Shown piece by piece: positions 62,840 through 64,000 of a DNA stretch of 64,000 nucleotides. The stretch spans positions 229,782,024 through 229,846,023 of the forward strand of contig NC_134571.1 in assembly GCF_050947875.1 (NCBI RefSeq), written 5' to 3'. The notes under the pieces are model-generated. The model was not told the DNA's origin and did no database searches. It saw nothing but the letters and a program-made list of their open reading frames with translations. The stretch is from Dermacentor variabilis. Lineage: Eukaryota; Arthropoda; Arachnida; Ixodida; Ixodidae. A program made the translations under genes and the position numbers. Every line of letters starts with the position of its first letter. Position 1 is the stretch's first letter.

Positions 62840-62994
62840 GGATGGATGGATGGAAGGTAGGAGCGTCCCCTTTGAAACGGGGCGATGGCAGTTGCCACCA
62901 TGCTCAGATTTTTATTTTGCCTTTTATTTTTATCGTGTTGTGTGTTATTGAATTTCTCGATTTTCTTTAAATACGTCTTCCTACCCTTTTAACC

Positions 62995-64000
62995 TTATGT
63001 CACCTCTCTGCTTTTGAGCCACCAATCCTCCAATCGCCTTTTGCTAATTTCCACCGCATATTTATTTACATGACTATCATCTCTGAACCCTAGGGCCTCA
63101 TGAAGGGTGACTGTGGCCGCATCGACATCGGGATTGATACCATCACATTCTAGTATGAGGTGTTCCATCGTTTCCACATATTTACCACACACAGTACATC
63201 TGTCTTCTTCTTCGTTAAAATTTTCTTTTATAGCTCCGCGTTCTAAGACATCCTGATCTAGCTTCAAAGAGTAGGGCACTGCCTCTTGAGTTATCATAAA
63301 ACGCTTCCTTCCTGATCTGCTGTTTCCAGTATCGATATAGTTCTACACTATGCTTCTTTTCCATTGAATTTATCCAATTTTTACCTTCCGCATTTTTAAC
63401 CTGTCGTTTAATGCTCTGTCCTTTTTCGTCCTCGTGTCTGGCATACTTACTGGTTAGCTTCCTAGTTCTTTCCCGCCATTGTGAGTCAACGCTCTTTCTG
63501 TATAGGTATTTAAACACCTTAGCTGCCCACCTGTTATCATCCAATTTCCTCAGACGTTTTTCGTATAGGATTTTACTCTGAGCTTCCCGTGCTTCGAATG
63601 ATGCCCAGCCCATATCTCCCTGTACTGCTTCGTTTGTGGTTTTCCCGTGGGCACCTAGTGCTAACCTTCCCACAGCTCTCTGATTTACTTCTAGTCTCGA
63701 CTGAACCTCTGCCCTTAAACACATGATTACAAAGACGGCGCCGAATAAAACAACACATGCTCAGTTACTTAAACACAGGACCGCATTCCCGAAAGTAAGC
63801 CCCGGCACCATTACTCCCTTCCAAATGCCTCTCAGTACCTTCTACCTGTTGTAACCCCACAATGCCTTATGTTTCATTATCCCGGCATCTCTTCGCCCTT
63901 TTGCTATTAGAGACTGTTCGTGCTTTTCCGTGTACATCTGCCCTTTGTTTATCCATACCCCGAGATACTTGTATTCGGCCACTCGGGGTATTTCGTGGCC
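62995..64000 (-). pseudogene. LINE reverse transcriptase C-terminal region, copy 3 (frameshifts, stop, small insertion)
   Basis: From the window edge the minus frame reads VAEYKYLGVWINKGQMYT...KHKALWGYNR, a TAG where copies 1 and 2 have Tyr, then VLRGIWKGVMVPGLTFGNAVLCL. A 44-base insertion with a 10-base direct repeat (63714-63777) follows. The frame then runs from 63724 (RAEVQSRLEVNQRAVGRLALGAHGKT) to about 63230, shifts, and ends with the knuckle CTVCGKYVETMEHLILEC and DWWLKSREVT at 62995. The catalytic YADD part lies outside the window. Confidence 0.85.
63714..63777. mobile_element. 44-base insertion with 10-bp direct repeat inside LINE copy 3
   Basis: CTTAAACACA at 63714-63723 is repeated at 63768-63777. 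Removing 63724-63767 plus one repeat restores the alignment to the other LINE copies (AVLC-x-RAEVQ). The insert contains 'gattacaaagacggcgccga'. It may be the 3' stub of a retroposed element. Confidence 0.7.

Larger units (their letters stand above)
62840..64000 (-). mobile_element. Non-LTR retrotransposon copy 3, 3' part (runs off window)
   Basis: Tail of GGAT units at 62840-62854, then a 3' UTR with 'ccctttgaaacggggcg', then RT C-terminal coding sequence to the end of the window. Same strand and family as the copies at 35126 and 52621, more diverged in protein sequence. Confidence 0.88.

Overview
The window is eukaryotic, intron-containing, repeat-dominated genomic DNA. It probably comes from a hard tick (Ixodidae). 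That is inference: it rests on a tRNA-derived SINE whose body resembles the tick Ruka family as I remember it, and on LINE proteins of the type annotated in tick transcriptomes as 'tick transposon'. I see no confident single-copy host gene. Nearly everything recognisable is a transposable element, a decayed piece of one, or a duplication.

Layout. 1-1826 is one copy of a 1.8-kb segment that returns in direct orientation at 33299-35112; each copy carries a broken exon of an SGNH (GDSL-type) hydrolase-like gene. 2071-7180 is a string of small DNA transposons: a PIF/Harbinger-like element with a TTA target duplication, a THAP-domain relic, an element with TTAA target duplication, and the truncated C-terminal end of a P-element/THAP9-type transposase. 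7285-11668 and 35113-41705 are the arms of one large inverted repeat, about 4.4 kb each once a LINE inserted in the right arm is discounted. Between the arms lie a MULE transposase gene with C2H2 and SWIM zinc fingers (12979-16828, one intron, one nonsense codon), a tick-type SINE, and about 15 kb of AT-rich, non-coding DNA with a (TG)97 tract, a gag remnant and small hairpin elements.

42226-51458 is a second inverted-repeat structure with 1.2-1.7-kb arms, a CpG-rich promoter-like stretch in each arm, and a decayed GIY-YIG endonuclease (Penelope-like) between them. 54832-62675 is a third: a second, different SWIM-type MULE transposase gene (exons at 54834-54956, 56446-56588, 56747-56875 and 57720-59774) followed by an inverted copy of its own first exons and introns. 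Its left arm holds a 550-bp TIR element with an 8-bp target duplication, and its last intron holds a 350-bp hairpin element.

Three non-LTR retrotransposons of one family (35126-37377, 52621-54818, 62840-64000) all lie on the minus strand, end in short GGAT/ATCC tails and share a C-terminal C-x2-C-x8-H-x4-C knuckle. Most of the large element ORFs are one or two nonsense codons from being open, so many insertions look young; the P-element, THAP, SGNH and GIY-YIG pieces are older and carry frameshifts. A recurring CTCTA...TAGAG junction motif sits at several boundaries of the inverted repeats.
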